A program made the position numbers and the translations under genes. From contig NZ_OZ245846.1 in the NCBI RefSeq assembly GCF_965228935.1, forward strand, positions 4,774,001-4,838,000: a stretch of 64,000 nucleotides of DNA. The letters run 5' to 3'. Below, in pieces: positions 34,971 to 44,444 of the stretch; the first letter of the stretch is position 1, and each line of letters opens with the position of its first letter. The DNA is from Ulvibacterium sp965228935 (GTDB lineage Bacteria > Bacteroidota > Bacteroidia > Flavobacteriales > Flavobacteriaceae). The notes below the pieces were generated by a model. It worked only from the letters and a program-made list of their open reading frames with translations. It ran no database searches and was not told the origin of the DNA.

Positions 34971-36362
34971 TTATTTTTGCCGTGCCGTTTTTAAAGCTTC
35001 GATTGTTGTATAATATTTTGAAATCATATTGGGCACCTCCCATTCCGGGAGTTTTCCGGCCTCTAAATACTTTAAATAGTTTTCCGTTACTTGACCGAAA
35101 TGGGCCTCATGACCAATTTTGAATTCATCCGGAATAGCAATACGATACCCATCCTCTGAAAGCTTTTCCATGGCAACTCCTGGAAACTCGGTATTTATTT
35201 TAGTATTGATAGCGTCTGTAATGCCGGCTTCAAAGCCCTCTTTTTGTTTGGGCCGAACGTACAACATAGGCTTATAACCCTCTTCTGGCCCTTGTTTAAT
35301 GATCAAATCACTTTTGGTACCTCGCATAATACTATAATGGGTGTCCCCCGTTCCCTCGGGAGCCTGGTAATTCCAAATTACGGAAACCTTGGCTAGCTTT
35401 CCGTTTATTTTGTAACGCATTTCCCCATTACAGTATACATGCAACTTTTCGTCCTTAATATCCTTTTGTAAATAGTCCGGATACGTATCGAGACCAGTAA
35501 CTTTCTGAAATTCGTCCTTGGTCAAAATAGTGGGCCAACGTTTGGCATTAAGCATTTCAATATCCGTAGAATCGATGATCTGGCCGGGAAAGGCTTCCCA
35601 TTGTACCAAGTCTACCAAATGTGTGGTTACATCTACTATGCCCTCACCTTCCTCATTTATATCAAAAAACCAAGGGGGACGTACCAAAGGTTGTCCTGAA
35701 ACATATTTGAAAAAATGATGGACACTTTCCTTACTAATGGCCGGTTCCTCCAGGGAACCCTCCATCAATTCGCCGAACACGGAAGGCAATGTGGAAAAAA
35801 GTTTCTGCATGACCGTCGTCGATTCAAAACGTTCGGTCATGATATCATAAATGAGAAGGTTCTTTTCTTCGGCAATTTGAAAGGCCTCCTTCAATTTTTC
35901 AAATCCCTCGGGACTAATGACCAAGGGCTTATCGGCATATACATTGAGACCGGCCTTGACCGCTTCCAAAATGTAATCGATTTTTTTCGAATTTTTCCCG
36001 GCAACGATCATTACATTTCCCGGTTTTTCGGCAAGCATCTTTTCCAAATAATCGGGGCCTAGGTAATTCTTTGTGTTCCAATCCGTTGGTGACTCGTACC
36101 TGCTATTGTATGCCTCGATTTTGGTTAAAAAGTCCTGCACTTCCGGCCCTTCGGGAGCAAAAAGATAAATAGTGGAATCAACTTGGGGATACATGGTCTT
36201 GTGTACCAAGGCCGCATGAAAATGACCCGGATCCAAGGTCATCAACTTTACTTTTTCCACTACTTCTTCCCGATCCATTTTTTCATTGGTTTTTTTTTCC
36301 GCGCAGGCAAGGCAGAGTATCAATAAAAACAAGATCTTATACTTCATTCTTTTTGGTTTCAT
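34971..36362 (-). CDS. Gfo/Idh/MocA-type oxidoreductase lipoprotein with putative-oxidoreductase C-terminal domain
   Basis: A 463-residue protein with a lipobox CLAC following MKYKILFLLILCLA. An internal ATG six codons in (36347) is a good alternative start. The N-terminal Rossmann-like half binds NAD(P) in relatives, and the conserved KP (YADKPLVISPEGF) is present. The C-terminal half carries the substrate sheet. Being a lipoprotein, it works outside the cytoplasm and must use a tightly bound cofactor or a non-redox mechanism. It lies upstream of the TRAP genes and downstream of the Tat-exported paralogue. Confidence 0.75.
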   Translation of the reverse strand: MKPKRMKYKILFLLILCLACAEKKTNEKMDREEVVEKVKLMTLDPGHFHAALVHKTMYPQVDSTIYLFAPEGPEVQDFLTKIEAYNSRYESPTDWNTKNYLGPDYLEKMLAEKPGNVMIVAGKNSKKIDYILEAVKAGLNVYADKPLVISPEGFEKLKEAFQIAEEKNLLIYDIMTERFESTTVMQKLFSTLPSVFGELMEGSLEEPAISKESVHHFFKYVSGQPLVRPPWFFDINEEGEGIVDVTTHLVDLVQWEAFPGQIIDSTDIEMLNAKRWPTILTKDEFQKVTGLDTYPDYLQKDIKDEKLHVYCNGEMRYKINGKLAKVSVIWNYQAPEGTGDTHYSIMRGTKSDLIIKQGPEEGYKPMLYVRPKQKEGFEAGITDAINTKINTEFPGVAMEKLSEDGYRIAIPDEFKIGHEAHFGQVTENYLKYLEAGKLPEWEVPNMISKYYTTIEALKTARQK

Positions 36363-36434
36363 TACTTGTTAGGGAAAGTTATGATTTTTCCCGGGACTTT
36401 GCGTTACCGTTTTGAATCCATTTAAGGAAAGATC

Positions 36435-37811
36435 CTAAACCTTTACATAATCGGTTCCATAGGGTTTACGTTGTTCCCGCGCCAACATGGCATTGGCCTC
36501 GTCATCATTGACGAAGGTCTCGGTCTTATTGTCCCACTCCAATTTTCTATCGAATTGCATGGCGATGTCACTGATCAAACAAATGGCACAGGCCTTATGT
36601 CCTTTTTCAATAGGTGAAATGGGTTGCTTTCGCGTTTTGATACACTCCAACCAGTTGCCGTGCTGATCTTCGATCTTTTCAAGATGTATTTCGTTATCAC
36701 CTATGACGGATTCCAATATTTTGGGATCAGAGGCATTTAGGGCCTTTGCGCTTTTTTCCTTATCCACGGGATCAGATGCAGACGCTTGATAGGCGCCACG
36801 AGAGACGAAAATCCATCCATCCGTGCCCTCATAGCGGATTCCATTGGTATATCCTCCACTGGTATAGACGGTCATACCGTTATCATATTCGTGCTTTACG
36901 AAGAAGTCGCCATGTACATTCCAGAGGCCGGACTTTGGAAATTCAGCCAGTGCCTCTACGGAAATTGGACCTGTCAACTCCGTATCCATTCCCCAGGCGG
37001 CCGAATCGTAATGGTGTTGGCCCCAACCGGTGATCATACCGGCCCCATAACTTCGTAACCTCAACCAGCCTGGTCGGCTATATCCTTCTTTGGGATGGAC
37101 CCCGATTTCAGTATAAGGTACCTTGGGCGTAGAACCCAACCACATGTCAAAGTCCAGGTTGGAGGGTACTGGCATCTCGGGTGCTTCAGGACCCGAGGGG
37201 TCTCCGGGCAGTCCGATTTTTACCGTATGTATTTTTCCTATTCTTCCGTTTCTCACAAGTTCGGCAGCTACCCTAAACTGGGGCATGGCCCGTTGTTGTG
37301 TACCTACCTGAAGAATTGCACCTGTCTTCCTAATAACGTCCTGCAATTGTTGACCTTCCTTTAAGGTCAAGGATGTCGGTTTTTGCAAATAGATATCCTT
37401 CCCGGCCAAAGCCGCTTCCATAGCAGGTTGTGAATGCCAATGGTCCGGGGTACTTATCACCACCGCATCAATATCTTTGTCAATGAGCATTTCACGATAG
37501 TCGCCATAGGTTTTGGTATCCATATATTTGGCCTTGCCCGTCTTTTCCCTATAAAAGCCATCGACCAAATTTTTGGCATCCGCGGCCCTTTTGGAATCCA
37601 CATCACAAACGGCGACGAACCGAGCCTCGTCAAAACGGATCGTATCATGAATATCATGGGAGCGTGCGATACGCCCACAACCAATTTGACCAATATTGAT
37701 TTTGTTGCTAGGGGCTTCCTTGCCCATAACATGTGCGGGTACTATACTCGGGAAACCCACCATTGCGGCTGTTCCCATTGCTGTTTTTTCCATAAAATTT
37801 CTTCGCTTCAC
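36435..37811 (-). CDS. Tat-exported Gfo/Idh/MocA oxidoreductase
   Basis: A 458-residue protein. The N-terminus MKRRNFMEKTAMGTAAMVG carries a twin-arginine signal, so the enzyme folds in the cytoplasm with its cofactor and is then exported. The Rossmann motif is IGQIGCGRIARSHDI. The catalytic 'EKP' region reads LQKPTSLTLKEG, with Gln in place of Glu. The GWGQHHYDSAAWGM region holds the conserved His-Tyr residues. The start is a GTG at 37811. Such proteins oxidise or reduce sugars at C3 in several characterised systems. The substrate here is unknown. Confidence 0.82.
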   Translation of the reverse strand: MKRRNFMEKTAMGTAAMVGFPSIVPAHVMGKEAPSNKINIGQIGCGRIARSHDIHDTIRFDEARFVAVCDVDSKRAADAKNLVDGFYREKTGKAKYMDTKTYGDYREMLIDKDIDAVVISTPDHWHSQPAMEAALAGKDIYLQKPTSLTLKEGQQLQDVIRKTGAILQVGTQQRAMPQFRVAAELVRNGRIGKIHTVKIGLPGDPSGPEAPEMPVPSNLDFDMWLGSTPKVPYTEIGVHPKEGYSRPGWLRLRSYGAGMITGWGQHHYDSAAWGMDTELTGPISVEALAEFPKSGLWNVHGDFFVKHEYDNGMTVYTSGGYTNGIRYEGTDGWIFVSRGAYQASASDPVDKEKSAKALNASDPKILESVIGDNEIHLEKIEDQHGNWLECIKTRKQPISPIEKGHKACAICLISDIAMQFDRKLEWDNKTETFVNDDEANAMLAREQRKPYGTDYVKV

Positions 37812-37828
37812 GATATTCTTGGTTTTAT

Positions 37829-39052
37829 TTACTCTTTAATTAGTTGTACTTGTGGCGGATTTGCAAATGCTTGCCAGTAGGCTTCGGCCTCTTCGGCTTT
37901 GAGTGCACCGTCAAACACCACCATTCTATAATTCAACTCATATGTTTTATCGGGTTCAATTTTCCATTCTTCATGCCGAATCGGACAAAATTCGAAGAAC
38001 ATATCCCCCCTACCCCCATTGGCATCAACAGGCCATATACGCATAGGTTCGGGATACATCCGGTTTTTAGGATGACTCAGAAACAGAATACCATGCGTTC
38101 CCTGTCCGTCCGAAGATGCGCCGCTAACAATACACCAGCGGGCATTGCTACCATCGGCCGTCAATCGATCCTTGCCTTCGGAAGTGAGCACGGAACAGTT
38201 ATCCTTATGCCAGCGTTCATTGAATCGCAGGCCGATACCGCCTCCGTAGCGGTAGGCCTCAAAAAGCATTCCCGATTCCAGCGGCGAGGTAAAAGTAGTG
38301 GTATAATCCAACATATACCGATCGGGACGTTCCAAATTCCAAAGTTGCACCTTCAAATCCTCGTTTAGTGCCACTTGAGGCGCATTGGCCGTCTTTAAAT
38401 CGATATGTTCTTGGGCTGCCGTAAAGGAGGCAACAACATTGCCGGAACGGGTTTCCTTAAATTTCTTGAAAAGTACGGTTCCCATACCCTCGCCCAGATT
38501 CCAAAAATCTACCCGTTCCCCATCGACCTGTGTATGGGTCCATGGCCCCCATAACCCATAGTGATGATAATGATCCGGAGGCTGAATACGTGTGAGTGTA
38601 TCCCCTTTTGGTGTTCGTATGGGATGTAGGTATCCGGATTTTTTATAGAGGGAATCAACACCTTTGGGAGGATACTTCATTTCATACCTGTATTGTACCA
38701 ACGGAATATCTTCCAAAGACAATTGAAGACTTCCACCATGCTTGGAAGCGGATAGCCTTGGGCCGCTTATCAATTTCTTTTCGACTTTTTCCAGGTTATA
38801 GGAAGCCTTTTTATCCGGATGATGAAGAAACCAGAGTTTTTGCCCCTCTTCATCCCTTTGGTAAGAAACTGGCTCCCCATCACTGAAAATCATGTAATCA
38901 TCGTCAGCAATAGTTTTGAAATCGCTAAGTTCCAGAGCTACTGGAACGGTATTTAAAATACCGTCGCCCTCCTTCACCTCAAATCGATATATCTCTTTTT
39001 CCTGGCATGACCCTAAAGTGATGACGAGGCAAAAAAGAAAAATCTGTTTCAT
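37829..39052 (-). CDS. PmoA/DUF6807-family exported protein
   Basis: A protein of about 407 residues with a signal peptide and lipobox TLGSC. It matches the family annotated as 'methane oxygenase PmoA' (DUF6807), a name that is misleading. It has the beta-sandwich pattern with RIQPPDHYHHYGLWGPWTHTQVDGERVDFWNLGEG, YGGGIGLRFNERWHKDNC and MRIWPVDANGGRGDMFFEFCP. The His-rich HYHHYG stretch may bind a metal. The ATG at 39052 is preferred over an upstream TTG. It sits between susD and the oxidoreductases, so a role in glycan or sugar processing is likely. Confidence 0.75.
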   Translation of the reverse strand: MKQIFLFCLVITLGSCQEKEIYRFEVKEGDGILNTVPVALELSDFKTIADDDYMIFSDGEPVSYQRDEEGQKLWFLHHPDKKASYNLEKVEKKLISGPRLSASKHGGSLQLSLEDIPLVQYRYEMKYPPKGVDSLYKKSGYLHPIRTPKGDTLTRIQPPDHYHHYGLWGPWTHTQVDGERVDFWNLGEGMGTVLFKKFKETRSGNVVASFTAAQEHIDLKTANAPQVALNEDLKVQLWNLERPDRYMLDYTTTFTSPLESGMLFEAYRYGGGIGLRFNERWHKDNCSVLTSEGKDRLTADGSNARWCIVSGASSDGQGTHGILFLSHPKNRMYPEPMRIWPVDANGGRGDMFFEFCPIRHEEWKIEPDKTYELNYRMVVFDGALKAEEAEAYWQAFANPPQVQLIKE

Positions 39053-39116
39053 GGACAAAGGTTTAGGCGACGGAATTTAAGAAAAAACTAACAAACTCAA
39101 ACTCACTCAACTTATA

Positions 39117-40976
39117 TCATTCACCGGATTCAGGTATGCTGGTCAGCGGAGGAATATTGTTCTCCACTCCCGGATATCCTTCATTTTGGTTAATGGTCCC
39201 CTGCGTATTTGCATTTATCGCTGGTGCCGGTATGGGCCATAGTACATGATACGGACTCATGGTAAACGCAACCCCAAATATGGTTCGAAGTCCAGGAATA
39301 TTGTAAAAATCCGTTACATCCATAATACGGTCAAACCAAAAATTGGACTGGGAAAAATTATCCAAATTATAGGAAGTTCCCAGATATGATGTTCTTCCCG
39401 TTCTTGCAAAAATGTAGGCCATCCGGGTCAATTCCGTATTTCTAGGTTCCTCGTAATAGAGTTCCCTGGCCCGTTCGTCCAAAATCATAGCGATATTAAC
39501 ATCAGTAGCATCTATAGGATCTGCCTCCGCCCTTTCGCGAACTGCATTGATATCTGCAGCGGCCATGGCATTGTTATTATTCCAAAAATAAGCCTCGGCC
39601 CTCAAAAGGTAGGTTTCAGCCAAACGATAGATGTACCAATCCCCATGTCCTCCTGATGGTCTAGTGGCCGTAGGATCTTCCACAAACAGTTTATACTGGG
39701 GAAAACCATACCAATTACGTATGGTATCCGAACATAAAGGTGTGCCATCCGGTAGGTATAGCTGTAAATTTTGGCCGTAAAACGAATTGCCATCTGCCAA
39801 CAACTGAGGTTCGTTATAGACCAAATCTTCCATATCGATCCAATTCCCGTTGTTCCGATTATGTCTCTGGTCATTGTTGGCGTTCTCCCAAACATCTATA
39901 GTGCTATAACGCGTACCCCGGTTTCTACCGATGCCCCGGCCCACTTCCAAAACCAATGGGATGTCCGCCAAGGGGTCGTCTGACATACCGTCCTGACCAT
40001 CCGGGGTATTGATAAACCGCCACCATAATGGAACGGCCTGGCGCATAATACTGGTACCGTTACCGAAAGCACCTCTATCCCTAAACTCCAGCCGATCTAT
40101 GGCCACCAAAATCCCTTCCGTGTTGCCCGGTAGACTTTTGTTCTCTACCTGGTGTAAATCCCAGGTAACATCCTTATCGACATTGGATTCATCAACTCCA
40201 AACCTACTTCGCATTAAATCATAATTGCCTCCATCGATGACTTGGGACGCTGACGCGATTGCCTCATCAAAATCACCCAGTGCCAAATTTACTTTGGTCA
40301 ATAAATGCAAGACGGCTCCTCTAGTAATCTCTCCGCCGGCGGCAGTTTCATTGACCATGGGTACGGCCATATTAAGATCTTCCTGAATTTTCCTGAGGAT
40401 AACATCCCTTTCCGTGGATACAAAATCCAATCGAGGCCCCGATATCTCCTCCAGAACAAATGGAACATCCCCAAATTGATGGGTCAAGCGATAATAGCGA
40501 TAGGCCCTATGGAACAAAGCCCTACCCAAAATATCGTTTCGCTGTGCCTCACTTTCGAATTCGGCATCGTCCAGCCGATTTAATACGGTATTGGCGAATT
40601 TGATCCCTTCATAAAATTCCTCCCAAAACCATCCAATCTTGTTGGTGTTGGAATTGTTGAGATCGGCATCCGGGAGAATCTGCGCATTCAAATCCTGTGC
40701 TGGCCCCGCTTTGTCCGTTGTGCCCTCTATGGCCACCTCGGAAAAAATGTTTTCCGTAATCATAGGTGCTCCATCCCCGTAAAACTCTGCCCTGATACCG
40801 GTTAGAGCTTGGGCCAACACGGCATTTAGTCCTTCAGGAGTATTCAGGGCATTCTCCGGGGTGAAGAAGGATTTTGGTTCCTGTGTCAAGAATTCCTTGG
40901 TACACGAAAGTGGGATGCAAGCCAAAACAAACAGCACCACTGCCTTATATCCATATTTCTTACTTAAATTTTTCAT
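39117..40976 (-). CDS. SusD/RagB-type nutrient-binding lipoprotein
   Basis: A 619-residue outer-membrane lipoprotein with lipobox IPLSC (Cys25). It has the SusD fold: N-terminal EFLTQEPKSFFTPENAL, TPR-like helices (LGRALFHRAYRYYRLTHQFGDVPFVLEE), and the C-terminal DWYIYRLAETYLLRAEAYFWNNNNAMAAADINAVRERA block typical of SusD C-termini. It lies 22 bases after susC. The protein captures the glycan or glycoside at the cell surface and passes it to the SusC channel. The ligand is unknown. Confidence 0.92.
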   Translation of the reverse strand: MKNLSKKYGYKAVVLFVLACIPLSCTKEFLTQEPKSFFTPENALNTPEGLNAVLAQALTGIRAEFYGDGAPMITENIFSEVAIEGTTDKAGPAQDLNAQILPDADLNNSNTNKIGWFWEEFYEGIKFANTVLNRLDDAEFESEAQRNDILGRALFHRAYRYYRLTHQFGDVPFVLEEISGPRLDFVSTERDVILRKIQEDLNMAVPMVNETAAGGEITRGAVLHLLTKVNLALGDFDEAIASASQVIDGGNYDLMRSRFGVDESNVDKDVTWDLHQVENKSLPGNTEGILVAIDRLEFRDRGAFGNGTSIMRQAVPLWWRFINTPDGQDGMSDDPLADIPLVLEVGRGIGRNRGTRYSTIDVWENANNDQRHNRNNGNWIDMEDLVYNEPQLLADGNSFYGQNLQLYLPDGTPLCSDTIRNWYGFPQYKLFVEDPTATRPSGGHGDWYIYRLAETYLLRAEAYFWNNNNAMAAADINAVRERAEADPIDATDVNIAMILDERARELYYEEPRNTELTRMAYIFARTGRTSYLGTSYNLDNFSQSNFWFDRIMDVTDFYNIPGLRTIFGVAFTMSPYHVLWPIPAPAINANTQGTINQNEGYPGVENNIPPLTSIPESGE

Positions 40977-40998
40977 AGTTCTATCTATTTTCTCTTTG

Positions 40999-43900
40999 TT
41001 ATAAACTTATATCAAGACCCAGTGTAAAAAATCGTGGCACGGGTTCTCGGCCATTACCTACCAATTCACCGTCATCATTCCTGCTTGCCCCGTTAATATC
41101 GGTACCTTGGGGGTCATAGAAGTCCCAGTCCGGTGCCCAAACCGCCACATTACGGACGTTGCCATATATGCGGACACTGCTTATCCCAAACCTGGACAGA
41201 AAGGCTTGTGGGAGTCTATATGCCAAGGTAATATTGCTCAATCGAATAAAGGAACTGTTGCGATAAATGTTGAAGGCGGCACTACCATCATTGGAAAACA
41301 GTCGGGCATAGTCGTTCAAAGGGTTTTCCGGAGTCCAATAGGGTGTCACCGGAGAATTTACCCGATCCACAAAACCATTCCTATTCTTGGCCTCATTGAA
41401 AACCCGCTTTTGACCTAGATTGGAGTACAATTCAAAGGCGAAATCAATATTCTTGAAAAATGTAAACCTATTTGTCATACCCCAAATGTACTGGGGTGCA
41501 CGGTTCCCCACGAAAACCTTGTCATCATCGTTCAAAATTCCGTTGTTATCCACATCCCGGAGTTTAAAGTCACCGGGCTCCACACCGTAACGGGCGGCCT
41601 CATCGGCCTCATCCAATTGCCATACCCCTAGTTCCTCAAAATCCCAAATGATATCCACAGGCTGGCCAATAAATCTTCTGTTCACAATATCATCCAATTC
41701 ATTACCATTCTCGTCCAGATCTCCATAAAGTGCATTGATTTTGTTCCTGTTCATGGAAAAGTTGAAATTAGTACTCCATGCAAAGTTCTCCCTATTAAAA
41801 TTTTGGGTGGATATTACAAATTCCAGCCCTTGGTTCTGTACCTCCCCCAAATTGGTGAACACATTTTCAAATCCAGTAACATTGGGCAATTCACGTTCAA
41901 CGATTAAATCCGTGGTGATGTTTCTATAAGCATCGATCGATCCCTCGACGACACCTCCGGCAAAACTAAAATCCAACCCTAAGTTGACCGCCTTAGTCCT
42001 TTCCCAGCGTAGATCAGGATTTTGGAGGGTAGTATTATCAAGGGTAGCTACCGGTATTACTCCGGAGTCGCCAACATTAAGATAGTTGCCAGCCGCCAAT
42101 TGGGATAACTGGGCATATGCGCCTAATCCGCGTTCAGCCTCAAAAGACCTAAAACCACCCGGGTCAGGGTTGGTATCAATTCGCCTTCCACTACCAAAAC
42201 CTCGATTTCCATTTTCACCATAGGAGGCCCTAAGCTTTAAAAAGGTGATAAGATCGGACTTAAAGAAATCTTCTTCGGAAATGGTCCATGCCCCGGCAAT
42301 AGAGGGGAAAAACCCCCGTTGATTGGCAGCTCCAAAGGCTGAATAACCATCCCTACGCATGGTTAAACTCAGATTGTACTTGGCATCATAATTATAATTG
42401 AGACGCGTCATAATAGCGTCGCCCGTGGTTTCCTCATCATCCGAGAATACCCCTTGGATAAGCCCTGCCTGTAAGGCGCCAAAACCCAAAGCGTCATTGG
42501 GCTCAAAGGTATTGGAATTGGCAATGGTGGTAAAGGTCTGATACTTTTCTGCATAGAATAAGGCAGTTAGGCCAAAGGTATGTTTCCCCAAGGTCTTGTC
42601 CCAACGGATAATATTGTCCAACTGGTATTCCGTTTGCTTGCGATTCCAACGCTGCGAGCGCCCTACCTGATTGTTGGGATTTAACGATGAGGCATGAACA
42701 AAGTATTCTTCGACATCCAAACGATTGGTATAACCCAGTTCATAGGAGAATCCCAAGGGCAATTGCACCTTGGCATATATCCGCGAGTTGAAGGAATGCT
42801 CCAAATCTACCCAATCGTCGTATGTAGGCCTTAAAAAGGCACTTTGGGCACCTGCCCCAGGGTCGTCCTGTGGGCTGATTCTCAAGAATTCCCCAGAATC
42901 GTCGAACTCGGAACCCCAAGGTGAGGAAGCAAAAACCTGGTTTTGGTCGGCCGGTAAAAAACCTTCGTCCCTTTTGGCAAATTGGGTGTTCATCCCCACG
43001 GTCAACCAATCGTTAATCTTGGCATCCAAATTTAAACGGGATCGCAAGGTCTCAAATTTTTCACCCGCTATGATACCTTCGTTGGACATACGGCCGATAG
43101 ACCAGTAGTAGTTTAGCCCTCCATTACTCCCGGAAATGCTGACGTTCTGCTCGTTTCTAAAACCGGTTTGCATGATCTTATCATACCAGTTGATACTATT
43201 ACCGGCCAAATAGTTATTGACTTCTACATTTTGAAACCCTATTCGGGTCAACCAAACTGCTGTCGGATCTCCCTGTGCCCCGGTATAACCCAGCCATTGA
43301 TCCAAAGTGACCCCATCCGGTAAGTTATTGGGATTGTCAAATACCCCAGGATTTTCAGAAGCGAACTGGCCTCGGCTACTTTTAAAGACGTCCACCCGCC
43401 AATTGGCATAGCCCTCGGGGCTATACGGCCTAACCGGATTTGCCTCTCGGGTTATGCCTACGCTAGTGTTGATATTGATTACAGGCTTATCGCTAGTTCC
43501 CCTTTTGGTGGTCACTAGGATAACACCACTGGCCCCACGAGCTCCATAAACGGCAGCGGAACTGGCATCTTTCAATACATCTAGCTTATCGATATCGGCC
43601 GGGTTGATATCCGAAAGATCTCCCGTATATAGAATACCATCGACTACGATCAAAGGACTACTCCCCGCGGCCAAGCTGTTGTTTCCCCGTATCTGGATTT
43701 CACTATTTCCCTTTGGAGTGGCGGAAAATCCTATGTTTAGGCCTGCAACGTTACCGCGCAAGATATCAGTGACCGTATTAACGGATTGATTGGCAACTTC
43801 GGTAGCATCCAGTTGCGCCACCGCACCGGTCAAATCTTTCTTTCTTACGGCTCCATACCCCACCACCACAACTTCGTCCAGGGTTGAGGCCGTGGCTACC

Positions 43901-44226
43901 ATGGTAACATTGATTGTGGAGTTGCCCTCCACGGGTATTTCCTGGGCTTCAAAACCAATGTAGGTAAATACTAAGGTAACATTGGCATTGGAGACCTCTA
44001 TGGAATAGTTTCCATCAAAATCCGCAGAGGCACCATTAGTAGTACCTTTTTCCACCACGGCCGCACCGGGCAAGGGTACTCCTGCATCATCAACCACTGT
44101 TCCAGTAACCATAAAAGAGTCCTGACTATACGAAAATATAGTGAACATCACGGCAAAGAGGCATAGGATCCATGCCCTTTTTGGAACTTTCGCTTTTTCA
44201 AATAAGTGTTTCATAAAATCGGTCAT
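40999..44226 (-). CDS. SusC/RagA-type TonB-linked outer membrane transporter
   Basis: A 1075-residue protein. The signal peptide ends near TIFSYS. An N-terminal carboxypeptidase-like domain (VTGTVVDDAGVPLPGAAVVEKGTTNGASADFDGNYSI) is followed by a TonB-box region (LDEVVVVGYG), the plug with the RGNNSLAAGSSPLIVVDGI signature, and a large 22-strand barrel ending in RFFTLGLDISL. Two ATG codons compete (44226 and 44214). It is expected to import the substrate of SusD in a TonB-dependent way. The promoter and LacI-type operator lie just upstream. Confidence 0.94.
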   Translation of the reverse strand: MTDFMKHLFEKAKVPKRAWILCLFAVMFTIFSYSQDSFMVTGTVVDDAGVPLPGAAVVEKGTTNGASADFDGNYSIEVSNANVTLVFTYIGFEAQEIPVEGNSTINVTMVATASTLDEVVVVGYGAVRKKDLTGAVAQLDATEVANQSVNTVTDILRGNVAGLNIGFSATPKGNSEIQIRGNNSLAAGSSPLIVVDGILYTGDLSDINPADIDKLDVLKDASSAAVYGARGASGVILVTTKRGTSDKPVININTSVGITREANPVRPYSPEGYANWRVDVFKSSRGQFASENPGVFDNPNNLPDGVTLDQWLGYTGAQGDPTAVWLTRIGFQNVEVNNYLAGNSINWYDKIMQTGFRNEQNVSISGSNGGLNYYWSIGRMSNEGIIAGEKFETLRSRLNLDAKINDWLTVGMNTQFAKRDEGFLPADQNQVFASSPWGSEFDDSGEFLRISPQDDPGAGAQSAFLRPTYDDWVDLEHSFNSRIYAKVQLPLGFSYELGYTNRLDVEEYFVHASSLNPNNQVGRSQRWNRKQTEYQLDNIIRWDKTLGKHTFGLTALFYAEKYQTFTTIANSNTFEPNDALGFGALQAGLIQGVFSDDEETTGDAIMTRLNYNYDAKYNLSLTMRRDGYSAFGAANQRGFFPSIAGAWTISEEDFFKSDLITFLKLRASYGENGNRGFGSGRRIDTNPDPGGFRSFEAERGLGAYAQLSQLAAGNYLNVGDSGVIPVATLDNTTLQNPDLRWERTKAVNLGLDFSFAGGVVEGSIDAYRNITTDLIVERELPNVTGFENVFTNLGEVQNQGLEFVISTQNFNRENFAWSTNFNFSMNRNKINALYGDLDENGNELDDIVNRRFIGQPVDIIWDFEELGVWQLDEADEAARYGVEPGDFKLRDVDNNGILNDDDKVFVGNRAPQYIWGMTNRFTFFKNIDFAFELYSNLGQKRVFNEAKNRNGFVDRVNSPVTPYWTPENPLNDYARLFSNDGSAAFNIYRNSSFIRLSNITLAYRLPQAFLSRFGISSVRIYGNVRNVAVWAPDWDFYDPQGTDINGASRNDDGELVGNGREPVPRFFTLGLDISL

Positions 44227-44253
44227 TTAAGTTTAGAATGTTGAATTGTTAAA

Positions 44254-44283
44254 CAAATCTAAACAAAAATCGCATTAATGCAA
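44254..44283 (-). promoter_or_regulatory. Predicted promoter of the susC operon
   Basis: On the minus strand a TAGATTTG box (44254-44261, reading CAAATCTA on the + strand) is preceded by TTG (44281-44283) with a 19-base spacer, matching the Bacteroidota -33/-7 arrangement. The -33 triplet is part of the palindrome at 44280-44291. The transcription start would lie about 24 bases before the susC ATG. Confidence 0.6.
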
Positions 44284-44292
44284 TCGATTGCG
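44279..44292. promoter_or_regulatory. LacI-family operator
   Basis: TGCAATCGATTGCG agrees with the LacI-family consensus TGNAANCGNTTNCA at 13 of 14 positions, and its core GCAATCGATTGC is a perfect 12-base palindrome. It covers the -33 element of the susC promoter. Binding by the LacI protein encoded at 44445 would repress the sus operon. The second divergent gene's promoter may also be affected. Confidence 0.7.
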
Positions 44293-44444
44293 TAAAAATT
44301 TATGAAACAAATGTATTTTTTAACGCAACAAACGTTTTATGGGTTCTCCAATACCTTCCAAACCGATTTGTTAAAAGTTTTTATCCGCTTTTTTTCTCGG
44401 TTCCATATTTGTTGCGTATTATTGTTGCAGAAAGTGTTGCCATT

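Noticed and set aside
37829..39052. PmoA as a methane monooxygenase subunit
   Set aside because: The protein is a soluble exported beta-sandwich family (DUF6807) with no relation to the membrane enzyme; only the database name is shared.
44322..44336. AACG-CAACAAA-CGTT inverted repeat as a second LacI operator
   Set aside because: Arms of four bases and a 7-base spacer do not fit the LacI consensus; too weak to call.
44404..44411. CATATTTG as promoter box of lacI
   Set aside because: One mismatch to the invariant TA and no -33 element at proper spacing; left unassigned.
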